From NCBI RefSeq assembly GCF_004353505.1, contig NZ_SMNQ01000013.1:124001-188000 (forward strand): a stretch of 64,000 nt of DNA, written 5' to 3'. The notes under the pieces were generated by a model that did no database searches, was not told the origin of the DNA, and was given only the letters and a program-made list of their open reading frames with translations. Positions 32,759 to 41,352 of the stretch are shown here, one piece after another. Every line of letters starts with the position of its first letter. Positions within the stretch are counted from its first letter, which is position 1. The translations under genes were made by a program, and so were the position numbers. This DNA is from Streptomyces sp. WAC05374. Lineage in GTDB: Bacteria > Actinomycetota > Actinomycetes > Streptomycetales > Streptomycetaceae.

Positions 32759-35140
32759 GTGTCCCAGCGATCCACCCGTAGTCCCGTACGCAGCAGCCCC
32801 GTACGCAGAGCCCTCGCCGCCGCGGTCGTCGCCACCGCGACACTGCTCGGCGCCGGCGTCCTGCCCACCCCCACCGCCCAAGCGGCGCCGACCGCCGCCC
32901 ACGCCGTCCACGGCGACCGTGGAGCGGGCGCCCCCACCGCCCCGGCGGCGGACGGCCGGCACGCGGACCCCGCCACCGGCGACCGCCCCCACGACGAGGT
33001 CGAACGCCTCGCCACCGCGCCCCGGCCCACCCCCCGGCCCGCACCCGCCCCCGGCGGGCGGACCGCCACCCGCACCCCGGGCCCGCAGACACCGGCCCAC
33101 GCGGCGGCCACGGCCGTGCCGTGCGCCCTCGGCGACGTCACCCGCCTCGCGCCCGAGCCGTTCGCCGACTTCCTCGCCGACCCCGCCGTCACCGCCGACG
33201 GCTGTCTGCGCGACCTCATCTGGACCTGGGACGCCCGCCTGGCCCCGGTGATGTCCGACGCGCACGTCCAGGCCGTCTCCCGCCGCATATCCGCCCTCGC
33301 CCCCGCCCACGACGGCAGGAACGGCAGCCACCTGCTGGAGATGCTCACCTACCTGCACTCCGTGGCGTACCACGACTTCTCGCGCGGCGAGATCGACGTC
33401 ACCGACCCGCCCACCACCGAGGCCATGCGCCGCGCCATCCACGCCTTCGGCACCGCGCGCCGTTCCTTCGACGTCACCCGCACCAACGCCGAGTCCCTGC
33501 GCGAGGCGCTCTACGCGGGCAGCGCGCCGGGGCTGCGCCACTCCCAACTGGACCTGATCCGCAAGGTGCTGGCCACCATGGACCGGTACCACACCACCAC
33601 CTACAAGGACCCGGCGTGGGGCGGCGCCGCCCTGGCCGCGCTGTCCGTCAACTACCTGGGTGTCTACCCGGGCAACAAGGACACCGCCTTCCACACGCTC
33701 GTCGCGCGCAACGCCGCCTACCGCGACGCCTTCCGGAAGTTCTCCACGTACACCCACCTCAAGGGCACGCCGAACGAGTGGGTCGTGCGCGACGCCCTCG
33801 CCGAGTACGGCCGCTTCGGGCAGATCGCGGCGCTGACGTCCACGATCGTGCCCGACCTCGGGGCGCTGCTCGCCCCCGTGGTCCGCGACTTCGGGCGCGG
33901 CAGCGCGCCCTGGGCGAGGCTCGCCTCCTGGCTGAACTTCTACGAGGCGTGCGCACCGTACCGGGTCTGCAAGGAGGACATCGAGCGGGAGATCTTCCCG
34001 CACGCGTACCGCTACGACAACGCGGCCATCAGGGTCCGCACCGGGCTCGACCGCGCGACCGTGGACCAGCTCTACTACGCGGGCAAGCAGGTCAAGGCGC
34101 AGTTCCACCGGGTGCTGGGCACCGAGCAGCCGCTCGCCGGGGACACCAACACCGCCCTGAACATCGTCCTGTACGCCTCCCGCGCGGACTACGAGAACTA
34201 CCACCCGCTGCTGACCGGGATGGACACCGACAACGGCGGCATCTACATCGAGCGCGGCGCGACCTTCTACACCTACCAGCGCCGCGTCCCGCAGGACTCC
34301 TCGCTCACCCTGGAGGAGCTGTTCCGCCACGAGTACATGCACTACCTCAACGGCCGGTTCGCCGTGCCCGGGTACTTCGGTGAAGGCCCCTGGTACCAGG
34401 ACGACCGCACCACGGCCATGGACGAGGGGACGGCCGAGTTCTTCGACGGCGCCACCCGCGACGACGGCGTCGCCGTGCGCAAGTCCCTGGTCAGGTCCGT
34501 CATCGCCGACACCGCGGGCGGCCGCCCGCGCATGACCGTGGACCGGCTGCTGCACGCCACCTACGAGGGCGACGGCTTCCGCTTCTACTCCTACGCGGGC
34601 ACCTTCTTCACCTACCTGTGGACCGAACGCCCCGCCCAGTTGCGGGAGATGTACCGGCACCTGCGCGCCGACGACCCGGCCGCCTTCGACGCCTGGCGCG
34701 CGCGACTGGGCCGGGACGCGGCGGTCCAGCGAGGCTACGACGCGTTCCTGGACGCGCAGATCGCCAAGGTCGACGAGCTGTTCGTCCCCGACACCCGGTA
34801 CACGCCCAACGACCAACTGCGGGACGCCACCGCCGAGGCCGTCCGCTCGTCGTTCGCGGCGGCGACCGGGGCCACCCCGCGGTGCTCCGACAACGGCGAC
34901 GCGGGCATGCGGCGGTTCCTGTGCACCGGCCGGATCACCGCCCGCCTCGGTGACGCGGGCAGTGCCGACCGGGTCTTCCGCGACATGTCCGACACGGTCG
35001 ACCGCTTCCTGCTCGACCGGACGGCCACCGTCTCCACCAACCTCGCCGACATGAACTGCTCCTTCGGCGAGGTGGAGATCTGGGCCGACCGGCAGGCCGG
35101 GACCTCGGACTACGTGTGCGAGGGGCCGCTGCGGACCTGA
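32759..35140 (+). CDS. Secreted collagenase, peptidase family M9
   Basis: 793 residues from the GTG at 32759, seven bases after AGGAG; an in-frame ATG at 32708 lacks a ribosome site. An N-terminal signal (RRALAAAVVATATLLGAGVLPTPTAQAA) is followed by a proline-rich spacer. The activator region then precedes a gluzincin catalytic domain with H524-E-Y-M-H528 and the third zinc ligand E556 in MDEGTAEFF, spaced as in Clostridium ColG (H523, H527, E555). It ends soon after the catalytic part with a cysteine-containing tail and has no PKD or collagen-binding repeats. It digests collagen outside the cell, and the hydroxyproline operon is directly downstream. Confidence 0.95.
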   Translation: MSQRSTRSPVRSSPVRRALAAAVVATATLLGAGVLPTPTAQAAPTAAHAVHGDRGAGAPTAPAADGRHADPATGDRPHDEVERLATAPRPTPRPAPAPGGRTATRTPGPQTPAHAAATAVPCALGDVTRLAPEPFADFLADPAVTADGCLRDLIWTWDARLAPVMSDAHVQAVSRRISALAPAHDGRNGSHLLEMLTYLHSVAYHDFSRGEIDVTDPPTTEAMRRAIHAFGTARRSFDVTRTNAESLREALYAGSAPGLRHSQLDLIRKVLATMDRYHTTTYKDPAWGGAALAALSVNYLGVYPGNKDTAFHTLVARNAAYRDAFRKFSTYTHLKGTPNEWVVRDALAEYGRFGQIAALTSTIVPDLGALLAPVVRDFGRGSAPWARLASWLNFYEACAPYRVCKEDIEREIFPHAYRYDNAAIRVRTGLDRATVDQLYYAGKQVKAQFHRVLGTEQPLAGDTNTALNIVLYASRADYENYHPLLTGMDTDNGGIYIERGATFYTYQRRVPQDSSLTLEELFRHEYMHYLNGRFAVPGYFGEGPWYQDDRTTAMDEGTAEFFDGATRDDGVAVRKSLVRSVIADTAGGRPRMTVDRLLHATYEGDGFRFYSYAGTFFTYLWTERPAQLREMYRHLRADDPAAFDAWRARLGRDAAVQRGYDAFLDAQIAKVDELFVPDTRYTPNDQLRDATAEAVRSSFAAATGATPRCSDNGDAGMRRFLCTGRITARLGDAGSADRVFRDMSDTVDRFLLDRTATVSTNLADMNCSFGEVEIWADRQAGTSDYVCEGPLRT

Positions 35141-35143
35141 AAA

Positions 35144-35160
35144 CCCGTGCCTCGCACGGG
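35144..35160 (+). terminator. Hairpin after the collagenase gene
   Basis: CCCGTGC (35144-35150) and GCACGGG (35154-35160) with a CTC loop, four bases after the stop at 35140. Confidence 0.6.
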
Positions 35161-35188
35161 ACTTCGGGCCGGGCCGCGGTCTGTACAG

Positions 35189-35217
35189 CGGCAGTAAAAT
35201 GTGAAATGTTACTGCCG
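35189..35217 (+). promoter_or_regulatory. Operator overlapping the -10 of the hydroxyproline operon
   Basis: Perfect nine-base arms CGGCAGTAA (35189-35197) and TTACTGCCG (35209-35217) with an 11-nt spacer. TAAAAT at 35195-35200 is a good -10, so the repeat covers promoter and start point. It is the likely site of the GntR regulator at 39972-40727. Confidence 0.65.
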
Positions 35218-36425
35218 TGCCCACGAGACATGTGAGTCATGTGCCGGACGCCGTGATCATCGGTGCCGGAATCACCGGCGCGGCCTGCGCGTACTACGCG
35301 GGCCGCGCCGGCCTCACCGTCACCGTCGTCGACCGCGGTCCCGTCGCGGGCGGCACCACCGGTGCCGGGGAAGGCAACCTGCTCGTCTCCGACAAGGAGG
35401 CGGGCCCGGAGCTCGACCTCGCGCTGCTGTCCACCCGACTGTGGCGCGAACTCGCCGCAACGCTCCCACCGGAGACCGAGTACGAGCCCAAGGGCGGTCT
35501 CGTCGTCGCATCGGACGAGACCGCCCTCACCGCACTGCGCGCCCTCGCGGCTCGGCAGGAGAAGGCGGGCGTCCAGACGCACGAGATCCCCGCCGGCCGC
35601 CTGCACGACCTCGAACCGCACCTCGCCCCCGGCCTCGCCGGCGGGTTCCACTACCCGCAGGACGCCCAGGTGCAGCCCGCCATGGCGGCCGCCCAACTGC
35701 TCCGCGCCTCCGGGGCGGACGTCCGGCTCGGCGAAGAGGTCACGGCCGTGCTCACCGACCGGTCCGGCGCCGTCAGCGGCGTACGCACCACCCGCGGCGA
35801 CCTCCCCGCCGCCGCCGTGGTCAACGCCACCGGCACCTGGGGCGGAGCGCTCGCCCACATGGCCGGCGTCCACCTGCCCGTACGGCCCCGGCGCGGCTTC
35901 GTCCTCGTCACCGAGCCGCTCCCGCCCCGCCTGGTACGGCACAAGGTGTACGCGGCCGACTACGTCGCCGACGTCGCCAGCGGGTCGGCGGACCTCCAGT
36001 CCTCCGCCGTCGTCGAGGGCACCCCCGCCGGGACCGTCCTCATCGGCGCCACCCGCGAGCGCGTCGGCTTCGACCGGACGCTGTCCACCGAGGCCCTGCG
36101 GCGGCTCGCCGCCCAGGCCGTCGCCCTCTTCCCCGTCCTGAGCACGGTACGCGCCATCCGCGCCTACCACGGCTTCCGCCCCTACCTCCCCGACCACCTC
36201 CCGGCCATCGGCCCCGACCCGCGCGTGCCGGGCCTCCACCACGCGTGCGGCCACGAGGGCGCGGGCATCGGCCTCGCCCCCGCGACCGGACTCCTCGTCG
36301 CCGCCGCGCTGCGCGGTGAACCACCGCCCCTGGACCCGCGCCCCTTCCGCCCGGACCGCTTCGGCACCCGCCCGGACGCCCACCCCCACGCCCGCCCCGA
36401 CGACTCGGAAGGAGCCGCCCCGTGA
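35217..36425 (+). CDS. FAD-dependent oxidoreductase, D-hydroxyproline dehydrogenase catalytic subunit (HcnC-like)
   Basis: 402 residues if the GTG at 35217 is used; that codon touches the operator, so the in-frame GTG at 35241 (just before DAVIIGAG) is a serious alternative. It is a DAO-type flavoprotein: VIIGAGITGAACAYYAGRAG at the N-terminus, AVVNATGTWGGALAHMAG in the middle, and HACGHEGAGIGLAPATGLLVAAAL at the C-terminus. With the small ferredoxin and the second flavoprotein downstream it forms the three-part D-hydroxyproline dehydrogenase known from Pseudomonas-type hydroxyproline loci. It is coupled to the next gene by GTGA. Confidence 0.88.
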   Translation: MPTRHVSHVPDAVIIGAGITGAACAYYAGRAGLTVTVVDRGPVAGGTTGAGEGNLLVSDKEAGPELDLALLSTRLWRELAATLPPETEYEPKGGLVVASDETALTALRALAARQEKAGVQTHEIPAGRLHDLEPHLAPGLAGGFHYPQDAQVQPAMAAAQLLRASGADVRLGEEVTAVLTDRSGAVSGVRTTRGDLPAAAVVNATGTWGGALAHMAGVHLPVRPRRGFVLVTEPLPPRLVRHKVYAADYVADVASGSADLQSSAVVEGTPAGTVLIGATRERVGFDRTLSTEALRRLAAQAVALFPVLSTVRAIRAYHGFRPYLPDHLPAIGPDPRVPGLHHACGHEGAGIGLAPATGLLVAAALRGEPPPLDPRPFRPDRFGTRPDAHPHARPDDSEGAAP

Positions 36426-36709
36426 GACGACGCGCCACCACGCCCGCGCCGTTCACCTTCACCTTCGACGGGCGCCCCGTCACCGCCCGGCCCGGTCAGT
36501 CGGTCGCCGCCGCCCTGTGGTCGGCGGGCGTCCTCGCCTGGCGCACCACCCGGACCGGCGGCGCCCCGCGCGGGGCGTTCTGCGGGATCGGCACCTGCTT
36601 CGACTGCCTCGCCACCGTCAACGGCCGCCCCAACCAGCGCGCCTGCCTCCTGCCCGCCCGCCCCGGCGACACGGTCACCACGCAGGAGGGCACCGGCCAT
36701 GACCGCTGA
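36422..36709 (+). CDS. (2Fe-2S) ferredoxin-like subunit of D-hydroxyproline dehydrogenase (HcnA-like)
   Basis: 95 residues from a GTG overlapping the previous stop. Cluster ligands C54, C59, C62 and C75 lie in FCGIGTCFDCLATVNG and QRACLL. The small size and the FTFDGRPVTARPGQSVAAALWSAGV beta-grasp start match the alpha subunit of HcnABC and octopine/hydroxyproline dehydrogenases. It should pass electrons between the two flavin subunits encoded on either side. Its 3' end overlaps the next gene by 11 nt. Confidence 0.9.
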   Translation: MRRRATTPAPFTFTFDGRPVTARPGQSVAAALWSAGVLAWRTTRTGGAPRGAFCGIGTCFDCLATVNGRPNQRACLLPARPGDTVTTQEGTGHDR

Positions 36710-38033
36710 CCTCGCCGTGGTCGGCGCCGGACCCGCCGGGCTCGCCGCCGCCACGACCGCCGCCGGACTCGGCCTGGACGTCACCCTGCTGGACGCGGCG
36801 GACAGACCGGGCGGCCAGATCCACCGCCACCCGGCGGGCGGACCCGTGCCCCGCGCGGCGCGCCCCCTCGTACGGCGGCTGACCGGCGTGCGCCACCTGC
36901 CCGCCCACCACGTGTGGACCGTCGTGCCCGACGGCGACACCTGGCTGCTGCACGCCGTCGCGGGCCCCGACGAGGCCCCGGCCGCCGTGCGCGCCCGGGC
37001 CGTGCTGCTCGCCACGGGCGCGTACGAGCGCCAGTTGCCCTTCCCGGGCTGGACGCTGCCCGGTGTCGTCGGGGCGGGAGGCGCGCAGGCCATGCTCAAG
37101 GGCGGGCTCACCCTCCCCACCGGGCCACGGGGACGGATCGTCGTCGCGGGCAGCGGGCCCCTGCTGCTCGCCGTCGCCACGACGCTTGCCGCCGCCGGAG
37201 CCCGCGTCCCCGCCCTCGTCGAGGCGGCCGACTACACCGCGTACGCCCGCCACGCCCCCGCCCTCGCCCGCAACCCGGCCAAACTCGCCCAGGGCGCCCT
37301 GCACGGCGGAGCCCTCCTGCGCCACGGCACCCGCCTCCTCACCCGCCACGCGGTCACCGCCGCCCACGGCACCACCCGCGTCGAGGCGGTGACCGTCACC
37401 CGGCTCGACGCCGACTGGCGCCCCGTTCCCGGTACCGGCCGGCGCATCCCGTGCGAGGCCCTCGCGGTCGGCCACGGCCTCGTACCGCAGCTCGAACTCG
37501 CCACCGCGCTCGGCTGCGCCACCCGCCGCACCCCCGACGGCACCCCCGCCCTGGACGTGGACGCCGGGCAGCGCACCTCCGTGCCCGGCATCTGGGCGGC
37601 CGGTGAGACCTGCGGCGTCGGCGGCGCCGAACTCGCCCGCGTCGAGGGCGAGATCGCCGCCCACTGCCTCGCCGGCCGCCGCCCGCCCGCCGCCCTCGCC
37701 CGCCGGCGCGCCCGCATGCGGGCCTTCGCCGACGCGATGGCCGCCGCCCACCGGCCCGGCCACGGCTGGACCGACTGGCTGGACGGCGCCACCGAGGTGT
37801 GCCGCTGCGAGGAGGTCACCGCCGACCGCGTCCGCGAAGCCGTCACCGACCTGGGCGCCCGCGACGCCCGCACCGTCAAGCTGCTCACCCGCGCCGGAAT
37901 GGGCTGGTGCCAGGGCCGCGTGTGCGGACCGGCCGTCGCCCGCCTCGCCGGCCGGGACCCCGCGCCCGACCGGCGCCCGCTCGCCTGCCCCGTACCGCTC
38001 AGCCAGCTCGCACACCCACCAGGAGCCGAATGA
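36699..38033 (+). CDS. FAD/NAD(P)-binding oxidoreductase subunit of D-hydroxyproline dehydrogenase (HcnB-like)
   Basis: 444 residues. The N-terminal dinucleotide fold is DLAVVGAGPAGLAAATTAAGLG, the second fold is GRIVVAGSGPLLLAVATTLAAAG, and GIWAAGETCGVGGAELA closes the flavin part. The C-terminal domain carries four cysteines (CRCEEVTADRV and GMGWCQGRVCG) as in bacterioferritin-associated-ferredoxin-like (2Fe-2S) modules. It completes the three-subunit dehydrogenase with the genes at 35217 and 36422. Confidence 0.9.
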   Translation: MTADLAVVGAGPAGLAAATTAAGLGLDVTLLDAADRPGGQIHRHPAGGPVPRAARPLVRRLTGVRHLPAHHVWTVVPDGDTWLLHAVAGPDEAPAAVRARAVLLATGAYERQLPFPGWTLPGVVGAGGAQAMLKGGLTLPTGPRGRIVVAGSGPLLLAVATTLAAAGARVPALVEAADYTAYARHAPALARNPAKLAQGALHGGALLRHGTRLLTRHAVTAAHGTTRVEAVTVTRLDADWRPVPGTGRRIPCEALAVGHGLVPQLELATALGCATRRTPDGTPALDVDAGQRTSVPGIWAAGETCGVGGAELARVEGEIAAHCLAGRRPPAALARRRARMRAFADAMAAAHRPGHGWTDWLDGATEVCRCEEVTADRVREAVTDLGARDARTVKLLTRAGMGWCQGRVCGPAVARLAGRDPAPDRRPLACPVPLSQLAHPPGAE

Positions 38034-38929
38034 TGAACCAGCGTCCCCACCCCTGGCACGGCGTCATGGTCGCCACCGCCCTGCCCCTGCGCGACGACCT
38101 CACCATCGATGACGACGCCTACGCCGAACACGTCGCCCACCTGGTCGACCGGGGCTGCGACGGCGTCGTCCCCAACGGCTCGCTCGGCGAGTACCAGACC
38201 CTCACCGACGAGGAACGGGCGCGTGTCGTCCGCGTCGCCGTGGAGGCGGCGGGCGACGGGGCCCGCGTCATGGCCGGCGTCGCCGCCTACGGCAGCGCCG
38301 AGGCCCGCCGGTGGGCCGAGCAGGCGGCGGAGGCGGGCTGCGGCTCCGTCCTGCTGCTGCCACCCAACGCCTACCGCGCCGACGCCGCCGCCGTACGCGC
38401 CCACTACGCCGAGGTGGCCCGCGCGGGGCTGCCCGTCGTCGCGTACAACAATCCCTTCGACACCAGGACCGACCTGACGCCGGAACTGCTCGCACAACTC
38501 CACGGCGACGGCAGCATCGTCGCCGTCAAGGAGTTCAGCGGCGACGTCCGCCGTGCCTACGAGATCGCCGAACTGGCCCCGGACCTGGACCTGTTGATCG
38601 GCGCCGACGACGTGCTCCTGGAGCTGGCGCTCGCCGGGGCCGTGGGCTGGATCGCCGGCTACCCCAACGCGCTGCCCGCCTCCTGCGTCGCCCTCTACCG
38701 GGCCGCCGCCGCCCACGACCTGGGCACCGCCCTGCCCCTGTACCGGGCGCTGCACCCGCTGCTGCGCTGGGACTCCAAGCCGGAGTTCGTCCAGGCCATC
38801 AAGCTCTCCATGGACGTCGCCGGCCACCACGGCGGGCCGTGCCGCCCGCCCCGTACGCCGCTCGCCGGCGCGCACGCGGCCGCCGTCCGCGCCGCCACCG
38901 AGAAGGCGCTCGCGGAAGGACTCGCCTAG
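38033..38929 (+). CDS. DapA-family lyase, probable 1-pyrroline-4-hydroxy-2-carboxylate deaminase
   Basis: 298 residues from the second ATG of ATGATG at 38030; AGGAG at 38021-38025 is better spaced for 38033. DapA-fold residues are intact: PNGSLGEYQTLTDEER, the tyrosine in VVAYNNPFDTR and the Schiff-base lysine in IVAVKEFSGD. In hydroxyproline pathways this family converts pyrroline-4-hydroxy-2-carboxylate to alpha-ketoglutarate semialdehyde and ammonia, the step after the dehydrogenase encoded upstream. The gene order strongly supports that reaction over a lysine-synthesis role. Confidence 0.9.
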   Translation: MNQRPHPWHGVMVATALPLRDDLTIDDDAYAEHVAHLVDRGCDGVVPNGSLGEYQTLTDEERARVVRVAVEAAGDGARVMAGVAAYGSAEARRWAEQAAEAGCGSVLLLPPNAYRADAAAVRAHYAEVARAGLPVVAYNNPFDTRTDLTPELLAQLHGDGSIVAVKEFSGDVRRAYEIAELAPDLDLLIGADDVLLELALAGAVGWIAGYPNALPASCVALYRAAAAHDLGTALPLYRALHPLLRWDSKPEFVQAIKLSMDVAGHHGGPCRPPRTPLAGAHAAAVRAATEKALAEGLA

Positions 38930-38931
38930 CC

Positions 38932-39933
38932 ATGCGCACCCGGCACGTCTACCACGCCGTCGACTCCCACACCGAGGGCATGCCGACCCGCGTCATCACC
39001 GGCGGGATCGGCACCCTCCCCGGCGCCACCATGGCCGAGCGGCGCCGGTACGTCATCGACCACCTCGACCACGTGCGTACCCTGCTGATGTACGAGCCGC
39101 GCGGCCACGCCGCCATGAGCGGCGCGATCCTCCAGCCGCCGACCCGGCCCGACGCCGACTACGGAGTGCTCTACATCGAGGTCTCAGGACTGCTGCCCAT
39201 GTGCGGGCACGGCACCATCGGCGTCGCCACCGTCCTCGTCGAGACCGGGATGGTGCCCGTCACCGAGCCGGTCACCACCATCCGGCTCGACACCCCCGCC
39301 GGGCTGGTGAGCGTCGACGTCCGCGTCGAGGACGGCGCCGCCACGTCCGTCACGCTCACCAATGTCCCGGCCTTCTGCGCCGGCCTCGACCGCAAGGTGG
39401 CGGTGCCCGGCCACGGCACGGTCACCTACGACCTGGCGTACGGCGGCAACTTCTACGCGTTCGTCGAGCTGAGCGCCCTCGGGCTGCCCTTCGACCGGGC
39501 CCGCAAGGACGACCTGCTCGCCGCCGGGCTCGCGGTCATGGACGCCATCAACGCCACCGACCGCCCCGTCCACCCCGAGGACCCGTCCATCAACGGCGTC
39601 AAGCACGTCTACCTCGCCGCCCCGGGCTCCGACGCCACCCACTCCCGCCACGCCATGGCCATCCACCCGGGCTGGTTCGACCGCTCGCCGTGCGGCACCG
39701 GCACCTCCGCCCGCATGGCCCAGCTCCACGCGCGCGGTGAACTGCCCCTCGGGCGCGACTTCGTGAACGAGTCGTTCATCGGCACCCGCTTCACGGGGCG
39801 GCTGACCGGCGCCACCACGGTCGGCGGCCTGCCCGCCGTCGTCCCCGCCATCACCGGACGGGCCTGGATCACCGGGACCGCCCAGTACTTCCTGGACCCG
39901 ACCGACCCCTTCCCCGCGGGCTTCCTCCTCTGA
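38932..39933 (+). CDS. 4-hydroxyproline 2-epimerase (proline racemase family)
   Basis: 333 residues, two bases after the upstream stop. Both catalytic cysteines of epimerases are present, C91 in LPMCGHGT and C254 in RSPCGTGT; dehydratase members have threonine at one position. It converts trans-4-hydroxy-L-proline to cis-4-hydroxy-D-proline, which feeds the dehydrogenase at 35217-38033. Other marks are DSHTEGMPTRVITGG at the N-terminus and AYGGNFYAFVE in the middle. Confidence 0.93.
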   Translation: MRTRHVYHAVDSHTEGMPTRVITGGIGTLPGATMAERRRYVIDHLDHVRTLLMYEPRGHAAMSGAILQPPTRPDADYGVLYIEVSGLLPMCGHGTIGVATVLVETGMVPVTEPVTTIRLDTPAGLVSVDVRVEDGAATSVTLTNVPAFCAGLDRKVAVPGHGTVTYDLAYGGNFYAFVELSALGLPFDRARKDDLLAAGLAVMDAINATDRPVHPEDPSINGVKHVYLAAPGSDATHSRHAMAIHPGWFDRSPCGTGTSARMAQLHARGELPLGRDFVNESFIGTRFTGRLTGATTVGGLPAVVPAITGRAWITGTAQYFLDPTDPFPAGFLL

Positions 39934-39971
39934 TCCCTTACGATCCTCGATGACCCCCGGGAGGCAGCGCC

Positions 39972-40727
39972 ATGGCCGGCCAGCACCTGAAGCACCTGAT
40001 CACCAGCCAGGAACGCCTGCGCGACCAGGTGGCGCACGCCCTGCGCGCCGCCCTGATCGCCGGCGAGCTGCAACCCGGCGCGGTCTACTCCGCGCCCGCC
40101 CTCGCCGCCGACTTCGGCATCTCCGCCACGCCCGTGCGCGAGGCGATGCTCGACCTGGCGCGCGAGGGCCTGGTCGAACCCGTACGGAACAAGGGCTTCC
40201 GGATCACCCAGGTCAGCGAGCGGGACCTCGACCAGTACACCGAGCTGCGCGCCCTGATCGAGGTGCCGACCATCGGCGCCATCACCCGCACCGCCGACCC
40301 CCGGCGGCTGGAGGAACTCCGCCCGCTCGCCGAGGAGATCGTCACCAGCGCCCGCGCCCACGACCTCATCGGCTACCTCGACGCCGACCGGCGCTTCCAC
40401 CTCTCCCTGCTCTCCCTCTCCGGCAACGACCGCCTGGTCGAGACGGTCGGCGACCTCCGCAAGCGCGCCCGCCTCTACGGCCTGACGGCCCTCGCCGAGC
40501 GCGGCATGCTCGCCGCCTCCGCCCAGGAGCACCACGAGCTGCTCGACCTGATGCTCTCCGGCGACGCCCCGGCTGCCGAGGCCTGCATGGCCCGGCACCT
40601 CGGGCACGTGCGCACGCTGTGGGCCGACTCCGACTCGGCGCCCGAGGCGGGGGCCGCGCCCGCCCCGGGGGCCGCGCCCGTCCCCGCCTCCGCGTCCGGG
40701 GACGTCAGCCGTCCCCCCGTACGCTGA
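39972..40727 (+). CDS. GntR-family (FadR/FCD) transcriptional regulator
   Basis: 251 residues with GGGAGG seven bases before the ATG. The winged helix is in LRDQVAHALRAALIAGELQPGAVYSAPALAADFGISATPVREAMLDLAREGLVE. The FCD ligand domain follows (ELRALIEVPTIGAITR..., YLDADRRFHLSLLSLSGNDRLVETV, EHHELLDLMLSGDAPAAEACMARHL) and holds the metal-binding D and H residues. The tail after residue 215 is low-complexity Ala/Pro. It is probably the hydroxyproline-operon regulator acting at 35189-35217. The 3' end overlaps the convergent lipoprotein gene by 23 nt. Confidence 0.9.
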   Translation: MAGQHLKHLITSQERLRDQVAHALRAALIAGELQPGAVYSAPALAADFGISATPVREAMLDLAREGLVEPVRNKGFRITQVSERDLDQYTELRALIEVPTIGAITRTADPRRLEELRPLAEEIVTSARAHDLIGYLDADRRFHLSLLSLSGNDRLVETVGDLRKRARLYGLTALAERGMLAASAQEHHELLDLMLSGDAPAAEACMARHLGHVRTLWADSDSAPEAGAAPAPGAAPVPASASGDVSRPPVR

Positions 40728-41352
40728 GGTCGGCGAACTCCACGGTCGCGTCCTCGGTGTACATGCCGACGGCGCCCCGGGGATAGGGGTCGCCGGGGTC
40801 GGTGTGGGTCACGATCGGCTCGCCGTCGACGCGGACGGTCATCGTGGCACCGGTCTGGCGCACCTCGACCGCGTGCCAGGAGTGGATGGGGTACGCGCCG
40901 CGCCGGGTGGCGAGGAAGCACTGGTTCCCCGGGCAGTCGGGGCTGGCCTTGCCCAGCTCCCAGCCGTTGGGCTTGAGCACCACGTAGTAGAAGTGCGTGT
41001 CGTCGGTGTGGCGCCAGACGACCCACGCCGCCTCCCACGGATTGGGCCGACCGGGCGTGCGCAACTGCCGCACGGTGCGCATCCGCAGCCGGTACGTGAA
41101 GTCCGTGTACGACGTCCGCGACACCACCATCGCGGCATGCGTCTCGCCGGCCTGCCGGGCGGCCCGCGGCGACAGCGTGACGGTGCCGCCGTCGCCGGTG
41201 ACGGTGCCGTCACCGTCGTAGACGACGCGCCAGGGCCCGTGCGCGCTGCCCTCCTGCCACCGGACCGCCTCCGGATCGGTGCCGCAGGCGGGCACCAGGA
41301 ACGCCGGCAGCAGCACGGCGGCGCCCGCCAGGGCGCCGAAGGGGCGCCTCAT
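40705..41352 (-). CDS. Probable lipoprotein with a jelly-roll (DUF1080/LamG-like) domain
   Basis: 215 residues, ATG overlapping the epimerase stop (ATGA). The N-terminus MRRPFGALAGAAVLLPAFLVPAC has a lipobox-like LVPAC. The body reads like a concanavalin-type sugar-binding sandwich: GPWRVVYDGDGTVTGDGGTVTLSP, TYRLRMRTVRQLR, AWVVWRHTDDTHFYYVVLKPNGWELGK, WHAVEVRQTGATMTVRVDGEPI, GAVGMYTEDATVEFADL. It is probably anchored outside the membrane and binds or trims the polysaccharide made by this operon. It is the last gene of the operon starting near 46883. Confidence 0.75.
   Translation of the reverse strand: MRRPFGALAGAAVLLPAFLVPACGTDPEAVRWQEGSAHGPWRVVYDGDGTVTGDGGTVTLSPRAARQAGETHAAMVVSRTSYTDFTYRLRMRTVRQLRTPGRPNPWEAAWVVWRHTDDTHFYYVVLKPNGWELGKASPDCPGNQCFLATRRGAYPIHSWHAVEVRQTGATMTVRVDGEPIVTHTDPGDPYPRGAVGMYTEDATVEFADLSVRGDG

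Noticed and set aside
38033..38929. Assignment as lysine-biosynthetic DapA
   Set aside because: The operon position between D-hydroxyproline dehydrogenase and the hydroxyproline epimerase fits the pyrroline deaminase role much better.
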